From Alteromonadaceae bacterium 2753L.S.0a.02 (GTDB lineage: Bacteria; Pseudomonadota; Gammaproteobacteria; Pseudomonadales; Cellvibrionaceae), in the NCBI GenBank assembly GCA_007827375.1, contig VISH01000002.1, positions 3,249,001 to 3,313,000 of the forward strand: DNA of 64,000 nucleotides, in the 5' to 3' direction. The notes below the pieces were generated by a model. That model was not told the origin of the DNA. It worked only from the letters and a program-made list of their open reading frames with translations, and made no database searches. This document shows, piece by piece, positions 37,793-47,694 of the stretch (positions within the stretch are counted from its first letter, which is position 1; each line of letters starts with the position of its first letter). The position numbers and the translations under genes are program-made.

Positions 37793-39748
37793 ATGCACGA
37801 GCGAGATACCACAAAAAAAATCCTGCCATTTGGACGTTGGCTTTCAACCCTGGATACACACGCAGTAGCCACAAGCAGCCCACGTTTCGCAGAACCCAGC
37901 ATCGTGGACGGTCAGTTGTACTGGCTACAAAGTGTACCGGATGAAAAAGGCCGTACGACGATAATGCATCGTCCGCTGGAGGGCCAGACAAGCCCCGGAA
38001 GTCTGCTGCCACGCCCGCTCAGCGCTAAATCCAAAGTCCATGAATACGGCGGCGGAAGCTATTTAGTGATCGACAATACCCTTTTTTTTGTGTTGGGCGA
38101 CGATCAACAGATCTATCGTGCTGACTTGTTTACAAAGGCGACATTTTCACCGAAATGCCTCACCCGACATGGGCCTGAGAGCGCCCGATACGCAGATTTA
38201 AGCTGGGATCCGCAGCAAAATGGGCTCATCGCAGTTTGCGAAGACCACAACGAAAGTTTTCCCGAGCCACAAACCCGATTGGTGTGTGTGCATCTCGACG
38301 GTACAGTGAGCACCATTGCCAGCGGCGCCGACTTCTATGCCAGCCCCGCATTATCGCCCTGCGGAACACAGCTCGCCTGGCTTTGCTGGAACCACCCCAA
38401 CATGCCATGGGACGCAACTGAATTGTGGCTGGCTACGCGGGATGAAAATGGCGGATTCAGCGAGCTCAATGCCAGAAAAATTGCCGGCAATGGCAACGAA
38501 AGTTTATTTTTACCGAGATTTCATGCCACCGGCGATTTGTATTTCGTTTCAGACCTTAGCGATTGGTGGAACCTTTATAAATTCGATAAACAACAGCTTG
38601 AGGTACAACAACCGCAAGCGATCCCGATACTGGAAAAGAAAGCGGAATTCGCAACGCCACAATGGACATTTCGCATGTCCACCTATCACTTCCTTGATGA
38701 AAACACTTTAATAGCCTGCTGCAGTAGTAAGGGACAATGGCAGTTATTTAGTATCGATTTAAGCCCATCCGACGTCAAAGTCGCCGCGCTCAACCACCGC
38801 TCGCGAATACTTACCAGTTTTTCCGATGTGGTTGCAAACGCACAGGGTATCGGGGTTTGCATAGCAGCTTCGGCAGCCAATACGCCGGATCTTTATGTCA
38901 CCGAAAATAAATCGCCACTGCATGCCGTATTGCAAAACAAAGCACCGCTAACACAGCAGGATATTTCAGTGCCGCAATCCGTTTCATTTACCACCAGCAA
39001 CGGAGACCAAGCTTATGGGTTTTACTATGCACCACAAAATGCAAATTACGAGGCACAAGCAACCCGAGCTCCCCTAATTGTTATTTGTCATGGCGGGCCT
39101 ACCGGGGCGACGGATACAGCGTTTAACCCAAAAATTCAGTTCTGGACCAACCGGGGTTTTGCGGTGATGGATGTTAATTATCGAGGCAGCACGGGATTTG
39201 GGAGGCAATATCGTCAGGCACTGCACGCCAATTGGGGGATCTACGACGTAGCCGATGTGTGTGCTGCGGCGAATTTTGCGGTAGCGCAAGGTTGGGCCGA
39301 CCCTGAAAAACTCATCATTAAAGGAAGCAGCGCCGGCGGTTATACCGTATTGGCCGCACTTACGTTCACGAACACATTTAAGGCGGGCGTGAGTCTATAT
39401 GGCATTGGTGATTTGGAAACCTTAGTGCGCGATACCCATAAATTTGAGGCGCGCTATCTCGACACCCTAATCGGGAGCTATCCGCAGGAGCGCGATATTT
39501 ACCAACAGCGCTCCCCGATTCATCGGGTAGAAAATATCAGTTGCCCCTTGCTTGTATTTCAAGGCCTGCAAGATAAGGTTGTACCGCCGAATCAGGCACA
39601 GGCGATGGTTGACGCCGTACGCGCAAAAGGTTTGGCCGTGGACTATGTGACCTTCGAGGACGAGGGCCACGGCTTTCGTAATGCGGAAAACATCTCAACC
39701 ATGCTACACGCGGAATTGGCGTTTTATCAGAAGGTATTTAATTTGTAA
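37793..39748 (+). CDS. S9-family prolyl oligopeptidase-like peptidase
   Basis: A 651-residue cytoplasmic serine peptidase of the dipeptidyl/acylaminoacyl peptidase group. The first 380 residues form a beta-propeller-like region (SKVHEYGGGSYLVID, YADLSWDPQQNGLIAV, FHATGDLYFVSDLSDWWNLY), followed by an alpha/beta-hydrolase domain with VICHGGPTGATDTAF, VNYRGSTGFGRQYRQAL, the nucleophile Ser in IKGSSAGGYTVLAAL, the Asp in FQGLQDKVVPPNQAQAM, and the His in FEDEGHGFRN. The start at 37793 has AGGA upstream; the ATG at 37754 would add 13 residues with a weaker site. No signal peptide is seen. Confidence 0.9.
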   Translation: MHERDTTKKILPFGRWLSTLDTHAVATSSPRFAEPSIVDGQLYWLQSVPDEKGRTTIMHRPLEGQTSPGSLLPRPLSAKSKVHEYGGGSYLVIDNTLFFVLGDDQQIYRADLFTKATFSPKCLTRHGPESARYADLSWDPQQNGLIAVCEDHNESFPEPQTRLVCVHLDGTVSTIASGADFYASPALSPCGTQLAWLCWNHPNMPWDATELWLATRDENGGFSELNARKIAGNGNESLFLPRFHATGDLYFVSDLSDWWNLYKFDKQQLEVQQPQAIPILEKKAEFATPQWTFRMSTYHFLDENTLIACCSSKGQWQLFSIDLSPSDVKVAALNHRSRILTSFSDVVANAQGIGVCIAASAANTPDLYVTENKSPLHAVLQNKAPLTQQDISVPQSVSFTTSNGDQAYGFYYAPQNANYEAQATRAPLIVICHGGPTGATDTAFNPKIQFWTNRGFAVMDVNYRGSTGFGRQYRQALHANWGIYDVADVCAAANFAVAQGWADPEKLIIKGSSAGGYTVLAALTFTNTFKAGVSLYGIGDLETLVRDTHKFEARYLDTLIGSYPQERDIYQQRSPIHRVENISCPLLVFQGLQDKVVPPNQAQAMVDAVRAKGLAVDYVTFEDEGHGFRNAENISTMLHAELAFYQKVFNL

Positions 39749-39823
39749 GACGGCTGCTAGGCACTAACGCACGGTGAGCCTCACAGCAATCCACGTTAAC
39801 CGAACTTAAGGTGAAAAGTTTAC

Positions 39824-40717
39824 CTAAGCGACACTTTCTGAACTAAAAACATTGTTAACCAGCGAGAAAAATAAACTGTCTAGATACGGTTGTCGCCTTG
39901 GTTCCACACCACTACGTCGCTGTGCATAAATATGCTGGTACATTGGAAAATCCTTCAGCAGTAAATAGGGTAGCCGGTATGAAATCGCGAGCGAACGCGG
40001 CACGACGGCTATACCGCCATCGCCCTCTACGAAATTTGGTATCCAGTCATCCCTTCGGCTGTAACAAATACCTCGAGGTTCATCACCACTGGAGTTTAAC
40101 TGTTCCAGCACAAGGTTCGATGATTCGCAGTGTTCACGCAGTAAGAGTTTTTCTCTGCCTAAGTCTTTTAAATAGAGAATGTCGCGATTTACAAAAGCAT
40201 GTTTGGAACTGAACACCACTACAAATTTTTCGCTACAGATATCATTTTTACGATATTCACCAGAACCAGATACGCGACTGCCAAATAACAAATCAACCTC
40301 GTGGTGTTTCAGCTTATCATCGAGTTCTTCTGGCCCGCACTCCAAATAGGCAATATCGACATCCCGCTGCTGGCCGCGGAATTTTTCCAGCATTTGGCAT
40401 ATTAGATCAAACGCAATGCTACATTGAAATCCTATTTTAATAAGCAGCGCATCACAACTCAGTATACGCTGAGCTTGTTCTTTGGTGTGCTTGGCATTCC
40501 AATATATATCTTTAAAGTTGGGCAGAAGCAAGCGCCCAAGCTCCGAAAGCTCTACAGAGTTTTTAGTGCGGTAAAGCAACTCTCCGCCAATAATGCTTTC
40601 CAGCTTCTTAATGCCCTTGGTAAGAGCAGGTTGGGAAATGCAGCATTGCTCGGCTGCTCGTGTAAAATTTAGCGTTTCGCTAACGGCAATAAAATACCGA
40701 ATTTGAGACATCTCCAT
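39824..40717 (-). CDS. LysR-family transcriptional regulator
   Basis: A 297-residue DNA-binding regulator. The winged-helix head is clear (SQIRYFIAVSETLNFTRAAE, ISQPALTKGIKKLESIIGGE, LLLPNFKDIY), followed by an effector-binding domain with KIGFQCSIAFDLICQMLEKF. The ATG at 40717 is chosen for the AAGGA 7 nt upstream; an earlier in-frame start at 40786 would add residues outside the family pattern. It is convergent with the S9 peptidase and directs away from the channel operon. Its target is unknown: the nearest divergent position is the empty region up to 41388. Confidence 0.93.
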   Translation of the reverse strand: MEMSQIRYFIAVSETLNFTRAAEQCCISQPALTKGIKKLESIIGGELLYRTKNSVELSELGRLLLPNFKDIYWNAKHTKEQAQRILSCDALLIKIGFQCSIAFDLICQMLEKFRGQQRDVDIAYLECGPEELDDKLKHHEVDLLFGSRVSGSGEYRKNDICSEKFVVVFSSKHAFVNRDILYLKDLGREKLLLREHCESSNLVLEQLNSSGDEPRGICYSRRDDWIPNFVEGDGGIAVVPRSLAISYRLPYLLLKDFPMYQHIYAQRRSGVEPRRQPYLDSLFFSLVNNVFSSESVA

Positions 40718-41388
40718 AACACAATCCTTGGCTGATTCTCGTGTAATTTTTATGCCTAACAAAACATGGAACGGCATAGCCAGCACTAGTCGCCCTACTC
40801 TTTGTTATGGCGCTTATTATAACTTCTTAATTTCATCTAAACCATTTATACCGTTAATTAAAATACGGCTTTCTTGAGTTGCCAGAGCCATGACACGCGT
40901 TTACATCCCATAAAAAACTAGATAACCCACAAAAAGCCCGCAAATGCGCTGCCGGGTTTCTTTATCTATTGCTCATTTAATACGTTAAACCGCACTCCAA
41001 CAGGAGGGGAGCTTGGTTTTATCAAGCACCTACTGCTTGTTTATACCGTCAAATTAGAAACCAATAAATTTATTTACGCATTCGTTGTCGTTTAAACATC
41101 TCACCCGTTCAGCTTCGAGAATGATAAACGCTCAGTTTGGGGAGAAAGGTAATGGATTATGTGCCATCCCTACTAATGGTAGAACTGAATTATAGTCATT
41201 GCCTCATAAGAGATAGTTATCAGGCAATAAAATTATTTGGGGAAGGTACAAAGCTTATATCGCTGGAACACAGTAATTATCAACAACGCCCTCGCCTGCA
41301 ACACGCTACTCAACATGGCAATGTTTGCCACACAGCGTTAGCGCGCAAACACAACAATGCATTTATTCCCGGTATATAGACTTGAGTT
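40718..41388. other. Gene-poor intergenic region
   Basis: About 670 bp without a supported gene, AT-rich near 40800-40870. It holds a terminator-like hairpin at 40934-40962 and a plus-strand frame 41152-41379 (75 codons) preceded by GGGGAGAAAGG; the predicted peptide has no recognisable feature, so I do not call it. Confidence 0.4.
40934..40962 (+). terminator. Weak terminator-like hairpin
   Basis: AAGCCCG and CGGGTTT pair over 7 bp with one G-T wobble, with an inner GCAAATGC palindrome in the loop, followed by a T-rich tail (TTTCTTTA). No plus-strand gene ends upstream of it, so its role is unclear. Confidence 0.3.
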
Positions 41389-44046
41389 TTATTCGGATGC
41401 GGTGTCATGAATCTTTGAAATATTTGCGGCAGTGAGCACGCCATTGGGTATCGATACCACGGTGTCATCTGATACTCTAATTTGTGTAGCACGCCAACTC
41501 ATATTAATCACCTTACCACACACATCAGAAGACTCGGAGCTCACCGAAATACGGTCTCCAATACGAAAAGGCTTTTCAATATTAAGCACCACACCAGAAA
41601 AAAGGTCTGCCAGATTCGGCTGGAGCGCTAAACCTACAATTAAAGTAATTAAGCCTGATGTCGCCAATAAATGGGTGATATTGAGTTGGAACACAAAATG
41701 GATAACGGCTAAAACGCCAAGGCCATAACAAACCACCCCGCTTAGGGTTCGTAAAATCGTGGGCGTAAAACCAGTAACACCCGCATCCCGGTTACGCTGC
41801 ATAGCTGCGCGATCCAAGGTATCCCACAGGTATACATTAATGGCTTGATTAACCGTTGTAAAAAATAACAGCCACCAGAGAACCGAAAAGCTTTTAGATA
41901 GCATAAGCGAATATTGACTGAGCTCCCAACGCTCCGATAGCGCCATCAAAATCGGTTCCGCCGTTAACAAAGCAAACGCATGTACGATACTACGTACCAG
42001 CAAAAGTTTGCGTTGCGGCAACCAACTAAGTAAAAACGCCACCAAAACCCACCCGAGTAAACTTACGCCAAAAATAATTCTCTCCAGGTTGGGAGGAATG
42101 GCACCTCGAAGTGAGAAACTCTTCTCGCGCAAGAGTAAGGCACTTCGATATTTGGAAACGGTTAAATCGCGTTCACGGGCATTAAGTAGTTTTGGTTCAC
42201 CCAGTGAAGGTCTTCTTTCACTGGTTTGGAATGCTGCCATGGGCTGCACTCGCCAAATTGAGATATCCAGACCAGCATTCGAGCGCAGTAACGCAGGGCC
42301 ATCGTCACCGCGCAAATCGGTTGCATAAAGAATTTGGTAACGGGGTGCAGACGCATGCTGAAAATCTATTCCCGCAATATACTCCCCAAATATACTGCGC
42401 CCACGTCGCTGACTGAGACTAAAAGTGCGCGTGGCGTTGTAGCGACGGTACGCCATATCGAGGGGATTTACCCTGTGTGTTACGCCATCTTGCACGGACG
42501 GTGTATTCTGCTCTACCAGTTCTTCAGGCTTTAATGTCGCCTCATCTAAGGCATTGCTAAACACCACGTCATCTATAGCTGCCTCACTAGCGCCTCTAAA
42601 CCAAATGCTAAAGGTCGCAGTGAAAGCGTTTTCCTCAACTGAAACGTGTGAAATATCTAGGAATTTAAGCGCTGTATAAACCACCTGGGTACGTACTGGC
42701 CTGCCGTGAAAATAGCCAACCTGCACTGGCGCCGAAACCAAACGATCACCAACAAATTCGGCCACTTTCAAAGGTCTGACCACATTACCGCTTACGTCGA
42801 AGTAGAACTCGCTGGCAAGCCCTTGCAAAGTATTTTCCGGAGAGTTATAGCGAGCAAGTGCATCTCTTAGCGCCGAGCGTTGTTTATGAATATCTAACGC
42901 CTCTGAATGAGGAATCGATTGATACGCAGTTGCCACCGCATGTATGGCATCGTAATAACTCGCGGCTGAAGAATCGGGGAGAACACCATAAACTCTCTTA
43001 TAAGACGCGTAAAACTCCTGAGCAGCTTCACCGCCAATATCAAAGAGGACCGGGCTCAACGCTAACAGATTCTCTGTGTAGCGCTGAACTTGCGCTGAAC
43101 CTCGCGGTAACAATTGCTGTAAATACGCCGGAAAACCTTGTTTACCAATAGAAGAACTACCGATAATCGGTACATCCTGAGTCGCCGTGCGGTCACGCAG
43201 AGCCTTTATAAGAAAGCGGCCTTCCTGATCGTGTGCAGCGAGAAAAATAATATCGAAATCGACGCCCGACAATTCCATCTCACGTAACACGCTCACAGCA
43301 TCACCGTCATCATAGTCTCTATTTCGCGGCAAACTTGCGGCGAATGAAATTACTTGTAGGGGCGCAAGCGACGAATTCTCGCTCGCTGCTCCCTCTACCG
43401 CTAAGGACTCCGCTGTAAACGCCGTACTCATCTCCCGACCGTATTCGTCGTCGCTGTAGAGGACCGCCACGTTTTGAACGCCCTGAAACAATCCGGAACT
43501 CCGAATATAGCCTAAAGCCATTTTTGCCTGGAGATGGTTGTCTGGCACCACCCGAAACGACCAGGGATTATTTTCGGTAATACCCGGCCCTGTCGCTGAA
43601 CCTCCGATCAGCGGAATACCTAATTCGGCATAGAGTGCTGCTGCTGGTTCACTGATTCTGGAAGAACGATGTCCAATAACAGCAATATTGCCATCGGCAG
43701 CAATACGCTTCGCCAGATGTCTTAGAAATGCACGCTCAGACGAATTTTTATCGTTATAAACGTTTATTTTTATGGGGCGCTGACCTTCGCGAAGCGAGCT
43801 GTTATAACGTTGTTCGTAGAGCAATACACTCTGTCGCATGATGCTACCCTTCACTACATCATCAGACTGCTTCGCGCCCTGGCCACTCAATCGCATTGGA
43901 CCAACTAATGCAATAGGAATCACCTCGCCATGGTGTAACAGCCTCGATGTAAAAAATTCGGTAAACAAATAATCTGCCAACATCATTGCCAAAATCAACA
44001 ACCAAAAATATTGCAGTAGCGTGATCCTCCGCAATAGCTTATTCAT
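41389..44046 (-). CDS. Fusion: membrane anchor, type-I periplasmic binding protein, beta-rich region, MscS channel
   Basis: An 885-residue inner-membrane protein. Residues 10-32 form an N-terminal helix; about 40-430 are a type-I periplasmic binding domain of the branched-chain amino-acid/Leu-Ile-Val class (IPIALVGPMRLSGQGAKQSD, VAVLYSDDEYGREMSTAF, PIIGSSSIGKQGF, AASYYDAIHAVATAYQ). About 440-650 are strand-rich with a start (YTALKFLDISHVSVEEN, FTATFSIWFRG) like a pentameric-channel ligand-binding sandwich, by pattern memory. About 655-885 are helices ending in the MscS core: SGLITLIVGLALQPNLADLF pore helix, FSGVVLNIEKPFRIGDRI, VSIPNGVLTAANISKI. The start at 44046 overlaps the previous stop by 8 nt (ATGAATAA). 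A ligand-gated rather than tension-gated channel is my inference. Confidence 0.85.
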   Translation of the reverse strand: MNKLLRRITLLQYFWLLILAMMLADYLFTEFFTSRLLHHGEVIPIALVGPMRLSGQGAKQSDDVVKGSIMRQSVLLYEQRYNSSLREGQRPIKINVYNDKNSSERAFLRHLAKRIAADGNIAVIGHRSSRISEPAAALYAELGIPLIGGSATGPGITENNPWSFRVVPDNHLQAKMALGYIRSSGLFQGVQNVAVLYSDDEYGREMSTAFTAESLAVEGAASENSSLAPLQVISFAASLPRNRDYDDGDAVSVLREMELSGVDFDIIFLAAHDQEGRFLIKALRDRTATQDVPIIGSSSIGKQGFPAYLQQLLPRGSAQVQRYTENLLALSPVLFDIGGEAAQEFYASYKRVYGVLPDSSAASYYDAIHAVATAYQSIPHSEALDIHKQRSALRDALARYNSPENTLQGLASEFYFDVSGNVVRPLKVAEFVGDRLVSAPVQVGYFHGRPVRTQVVYTALKFLDISHVSVEENAFTATFSIWFRGASEAAIDDVVFSNALDEATLKPEELVEQNTPSVQDGVTHRVNPLDMAYRRYNATRTFSLSQRRGRSIFGEYIAGIDFQHASAPRYQILYATDLRGDDGPALLRSNAGLDISIWRVQPMAAFQTSERRPSLGEPKLLNARERDLTVSKYRSALLLREKSFSLRGAIPPNLERIIFGVSLLGWVLVAFLLSWLPQRKLLLVRSIVHAFALLTAEPILMALSERWELSQYSLMLSKSFSVLWWLLFFTTVNQAINVYLWDTLDRAAMQRNRDAGVTGFTPTILRTLSGVVCYGLGVLAVIHFVFQLNITHLLATSGLITLIVGLALQPNLADLFSGVVLNIEKPFRIGDRISVSSESSDVCGKVINMSWRATQIRVSDDTVVSIPNGVLTAANISKIHDTASE

Positions 44047-45142
44047 AGTAATTATCGGTGGCACGCGCAAAAACTTTGAGCATATTGGGAATACGTAAAC
44101 CACGATTGTTCATGGCAGATTCGTTTACAGCGACAATATACTGGTTGGATATATCAATGGGCTTATCAATCAGTTTTTGTGAGTAACCAAATAATGTTTG
44201 AGTACTCTTATCAAACGCTTTCATTCCCAACGCAATGGGTGAAACCCCAACGGATAACATAAAGCCATCTTCACTGGAAAACGCATTCAAGCCCACAATC
44301 GGTATTTTAGTGTGTTGCTCCGTCCATTCAGCTACGGCTCTGGGGTTGGCGTAAAGGATTTCGTTGGGCGGCTGATCTGCCATTGGTGGCATTTTCAGTT
44401 TGCGATAGCCATCAACCAACAGAAAGCCAATTTGGTTTTCGTCAAGTAATTGAATGTGATTTTTCCATGCATCAAATGTTTCCAAAACTTCGGAGCTTTC
44501 GAAGTGGTACTCTTGCCAGTCCTGATTTTTAAGAAAGTTAGCATCCTGGCCGGCAGTGGTTGATGAATCTAGCAGAAAATGCACCCTTCCACCTTGTAAA
44601 GAAGGGTTTTCGGCCTGTAATAAATGCATTATATCGATCACACTTTCTACTGGAATACGTTCAAGCGTACCAAATACATTTTTAGCGGTATCGTAGCAAG
44701 CTCGGGATTTCGGCGAAGCACAGTAGGATGTTTCATCACCATTGACCCCTGAAAAAACAACGCTAATACCAGGCTTGTTGATATAGCGCGGTGCAATCAC
44801 ATATTGCTGAGCAACGTCATCAAAGGCAATTATGGTATCTGGCTTGTATTGCATTATTGCCTGGACTGCCTGTCGCGCCGGCCCTCGGGCATCTTGTTCT
44901 GTTTCAAAAGGAATATTTTTGGCATTCATGTAATAAAAGCGCACATCGTAATTGATATGTGCTTCGGAGAATTTTTGCATCGCTTTTTCGATGCCCTTGT
45001 TTAATTCCCGTGTCCAGGCATAATCAGTATTATAGCTGTGTAATATAAAAATACGTTTTTGGCGAGCACTGTTCAATACGACCAGCAAAACTGTTACAAT
45101 TAAAAATATTAACATCGAAGTGCGGTACAACAGCGATCTCAT
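44039..45142 (-). CDS. ABC_sub_bind-type periplasmic solute-binding protein
   Basis: A 367-residue exported or membrane-tethered binding protein. The hydrophobic N-terminus LIFLIVTVLLVVLNSA is followed by QKRIFILHSYNTDYAWTREL, a pattern typical of the TrpX-like ABC substrate-binding family. Later come DTIIAFDDVAQQYVIAP and GISVVFSGVNGD. No permease or ATPase gene is next to it, so it probably does not serve an ordinary ABC importer. It overlaps the SLC13-type gene upstream by 4 nt (ATGA) and the channel fusion downstream by 8 nt, so it is translationally coupled to both. Confidence 0.85.
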   Translation of the reverse strand: MRSLLYRTSMLIFLIVTVLLVVLNSARQKRIFILHSYNTDYAWTRELNKGIEKAMQKFSEAHINYDVRFYYMNAKNIPFETEQDARGPARQAVQAIMQYKPDTIIAFDDVAQQYVIAPRYINKPGISVVFSGVNGDETSYCASPKSRACYDTAKNVFGTLERIPVESVIDIMHLLQAENPSLQGGRVHFLLDSSTTAGQDANFLKNQDWQEYHFESSEVLETFDAWKNHIQLLDENQIGFLLVDGYRKLKMPPMADQPPNEILYANPRAVAEWTEQHTKIPIVGLNAFSSEDGFMLSVGVSPIALGMKAFDKSTQTLFGYSQKLIDKPIDISNQYIVAVNESAMNNRGLRIPNMLKVFARATDNYYE

Positions 45143-47049
45143 TTTAACAGCCCCAAACTTATCCAGTAGGGAAAACTAATATATACCGCAAGCAACTTAA
45201 TAAATAATAGTGTAATATTAAGCAGCAACATCTTCCGCTCCCCGCCAACTACAGTTCCTTTTGTCAATTCGACAAACAAAGAATAGTAAGAGGCCTGATA
45301 AGGCAAATAAAAACTTTCAGAGAACAGCAAGATAAGAAAACCGATAATCCAGGGATTAAGGCTAACATTAGCCGCAAGTGGAATTAGCAAGGTTGCAAAT
45401 ATAATCACGGTAGCATTGATAGGCAGCACCACTCGTACAGCCGATATAGTTATCGCCAAAACGAGTACAAATAGCTCCGGACTGTGATCCATGAGTACCA
45501 CTAAAAAATCCATTTGTTGGGCCAACCAAACATTAATGCCTGTTTCTCGGATTACATTAACCATACCAATTAACGCGCCCAAAAAAACCAAAAAACTCCA
45601 ATCAATAGACGCCCGAAACTGCCTTTGCCCTAAAAACCCAAACATCATCAAATAGAACAATATCGCCATGGATACCCAGGCGATATCAAGCTTATGTACC
45701 GAAGAAAAAGTAAGCCCGAGCAATAATACCAACAAGCCAATAAGACCAGACCACTCAGAACCATTAATGCGTCCCAATAACTTATCCTGCTCTCGTACTA
45801 CAGATTTCGGAAGCTTAAAATCGTATGAATTTCGAAATAAGACTATATTTACCAGCGCATACAACGCTACCATCACAGCACCGGTGATTGCAGCAGCCAT
45901 AAACCAACTAACCCACTGAAACGACTCCTGAACCTGTAAGGGAAGCATACCCAGTACGATGAAATTCACCGACTTGCTACTGACAAAAAGTGGCGACAGA
46001 AGCGATGTTCCGTGCAACAAACTCATCTTAAGCCGCGGCCCTTCACTGAGCTTTACGCGTTCGCTGGCAGTGGTCAAAATTTCCGGAAGCAGATTAGCCA
46101 CTAGAGTGATGCGACCGTTGGTCGTGGGAATAAAAGGGGTCAACAAACCACCAATCGTAAAAAAGCTTAGGTTGTACCAAATTTTACTCGCAGGCCCGAT
46201 ACGCAGTAATTTAATAAAAATTCGATAACTTAATCCTGACGTTTTAATAACTACGCTCAACCCTAGAATGCCCATCGCCAGAAAAAAACTATCGCTGGAA
46301 AACCCACTGAAAGCGATATCTGCTGGCGCTATGCCCATAAGCACTGCGCTTAAAATTGAATAAAGCGCGGTAATGTAATCAGGTAACAGGCGGAAAACCC
46401 ACATTACCGCGCAAGTTCCCAAAATAGCGGAATAAGTGATTGCGTTGTCATTAAGATTTAAACCATCTTGTGAGCTCAGCGCATGTAGCCCAAAAAATAC
46501 CAGCAAGGGTACTAGCAACGCGAGTAGCCAACCAGCGACTGTAGAATTTCTTAAAGTTAGTTCGGATTCCGCAGGCTCTACATTAATTGGTATCGTCGAG
46601 CCAGATAAGCGCTGATGGAAATTATCAACAATTCCAGTCTTAAACAGTTCGTAGCAAGAATGCATTCGGATAAATGCACGCGGCATAACCACAACCCGCG
46701 ATATTTTAGTAGCACGTATATCGGTGAGATAAGTCCGCATACCCATTACCGCTTCCTCACCGCAAAAACCACAATTAATGGATTGTGAAAATTTCGTAGC
46801 TTGCAGCTCAAGCTCACCATCTAGCAAATAAAACAACTCGGCAGCCGGTTCACCTCGCTTTACGATTACTTCTCCAACTTGGTACTGGTGTACACTTGCC
46901 AGAGAGATACTACGGGCTTTGTCCTCTCTACGACATCGACTGAACAATGGGCAGGCAGTCATAAAGTTAATAATACAAGTGGTATTGTCTAGATTAGTTG
47001 AAACCCCATATTGAGTATCATCCATCGATAGTATGGTGTTATTTTCCAA
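45139..47049 (-). CDS. Cyclic-nucleotide-binding domain fused to SLC13-type transporter
   Basis: A 636-residue membrane protein. Residues about 30-155 are a CRP-like cNMP-binding domain (PLFSRCRREDKARSISLAS, YQVGEVIVKRGEPAAELFYL, and a phosphate-cassette-like region CGEEAVMGMRT...IRAT keeping Glu and Arg-Ala). From about 170 there are ten or more membrane helices of the divalent anion/Na+ symporter (SLC13/CitT, ArsB-related) type, with FIPTTNGRITLVANLLPEIL and a second FSESFYLPYQAS half. The start is TTG (47049, AAGAGG 8 nt upstream); ATG at 47025 is an alternative. Control of transport by a cyclic nucleotide is an inference. Confidence 0.88.
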   Translation of the reverse strand: MENNTILSMDDTQYGVSTNLDNTTCIINFMTACPLFSRCRREDKARSISLASVHQYQVGEVIVKRGEPAAELFYLLDGELELQATKFSQSINCGFCGEEAVMGMRTYLTDIRATKISRVVVMPRAFIRMHSCYELFKTGIVDNFHQRLSGSTIPINVEPAESELTLRNSTVAGWLLALLVPLLVFFGLHALSSQDGLNLNDNAITYSAILGTCAVMWVFRLLPDYITALYSILSAVLMGIAPADIAFSGFSSDSFFLAMGILGLSVVIKTSGLSYRIFIKLLRIGPASKIWYNLSFFTIGGLLTPFIPTTNGRITLVANLLPEILTTASERVKLSEGPRLKMSLLHGTSLLSPLFVSSKSVNFIVLGMLPLQVQESFQWVSWFMAAAITGAVMVALYALVNIVLFRNSYDFKLPKSVVREQDKLLGRINGSEWSGLIGLLVLLLGLTFSSVHKLDIAWVSMAILFYLMMFGFLGQRQFRASIDWSFLVFLGALIGMVNVIRETGINVWLAQQMDFLVVLMDHSPELFVLVLAITISAVRVVLPINATVIIFATLLIPLAANVSLNPWIIGFLILLFSESFYLPYQASYYSLFVELTKGTVVGGERKMLLLNITLLFIKLLAVYISFPYWISLGLLK

Positions 47050-47070
47050 AGTCTAAGCCTCTTCCGGCCC

Positions 47071-47667
47071 CTAACGGTACATGAGTATTGTGAAGTCATC
47101 ATCTAAATAACTACGATCCACACTGACTTTTGGAGTCAGAGTTGAACAAAAGAACACGATATCCTCAAGATCGTAGCCACAAAGAACAGAGTCGTGCATA
47201 TAAGCCTGCTTTTGCAAAAGATTAAATGCCATTCCTTTACCAGCTGATTGCCACAGTTTTTGTAACAGATTAAACAGGTAAACCTGGTTTTGACTGCGAT
47301 AATTAAAGCTCCCACAAGCAAAAACCACATCAACAGCAGGTAATTTTGTGGAATGAAAATCGGCATGAACAAAATGGGTGTGTGCATCGTTCTTATGGTT
47401 TAATCTAGCCTGCCTTATAAAAGGCAGCATAAAATCCACACCCAAGTAACACACATTTCTGTTACAAGTGTCTAATACCGCTTTAAAATCGCCATAACCG
47501 CAACCTAAATCCATAACGGTTAAACCACTAAGATTTCCCCAGCGCAGCAATGCCTGCATCCTTGATTGCTGAGATCTAATATCTTTATACGCTAATGCGT
47601 GAACGCGATCATCTCCCAATCGATCTTGGTGATACTTCATGACCACGGCCTTTTCTATGGCCTCCAT
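47071..47667 (-). CDS. Class I SAM-dependent methyltransferase
   Basis: A 198-residue soluble methyltransferase of unknown substrate. SAM-binding motif I is clear (VMDLGCGYGDFKAVLDTC), followed by YLGVDFMLPFIRQAR (acidic loop) and DVVFACGSFNYR. The ATG at 47667 has GAGGG upstream. It stands between the pentameric-channel-like gene (27 nt) and the cNMP-SLC13 gene (21 nt), so it belongs to the channel operon. A small-molecule or protein target is equally possible. Confidence 0.85.
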   Translation of the reverse strand: MEAIEKAVVMKYHQDRLGDDRVHALAYKDIRSQQSRMQALLRWGNLSGLTVMDLGCGYGDFKAVLDTCNRNVCYLGVDFMLPFIRQARLNHKNDAHTHFVHADFHSTKLPAVDVVFACGSFNYRSQNQVYLFNLLQKLWQSAGKGMAFNLLQKQAYMHDSVLCGYDLEDIVFFCSTLTPKVSVDRSYLDDDFTILMYR

Positions 47668-47694
47668 AAATTAACCCTCGCTGCATTTTAAACA

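Noticed and set aside
41152..41379. Plus-strand 75-codon gene preceded by GGGGAGAAAGG
   Set aside because: Good ribosome-binding site, but no recognisable product, promoter or terminator; left as an uncalled frame in the intergenic region.
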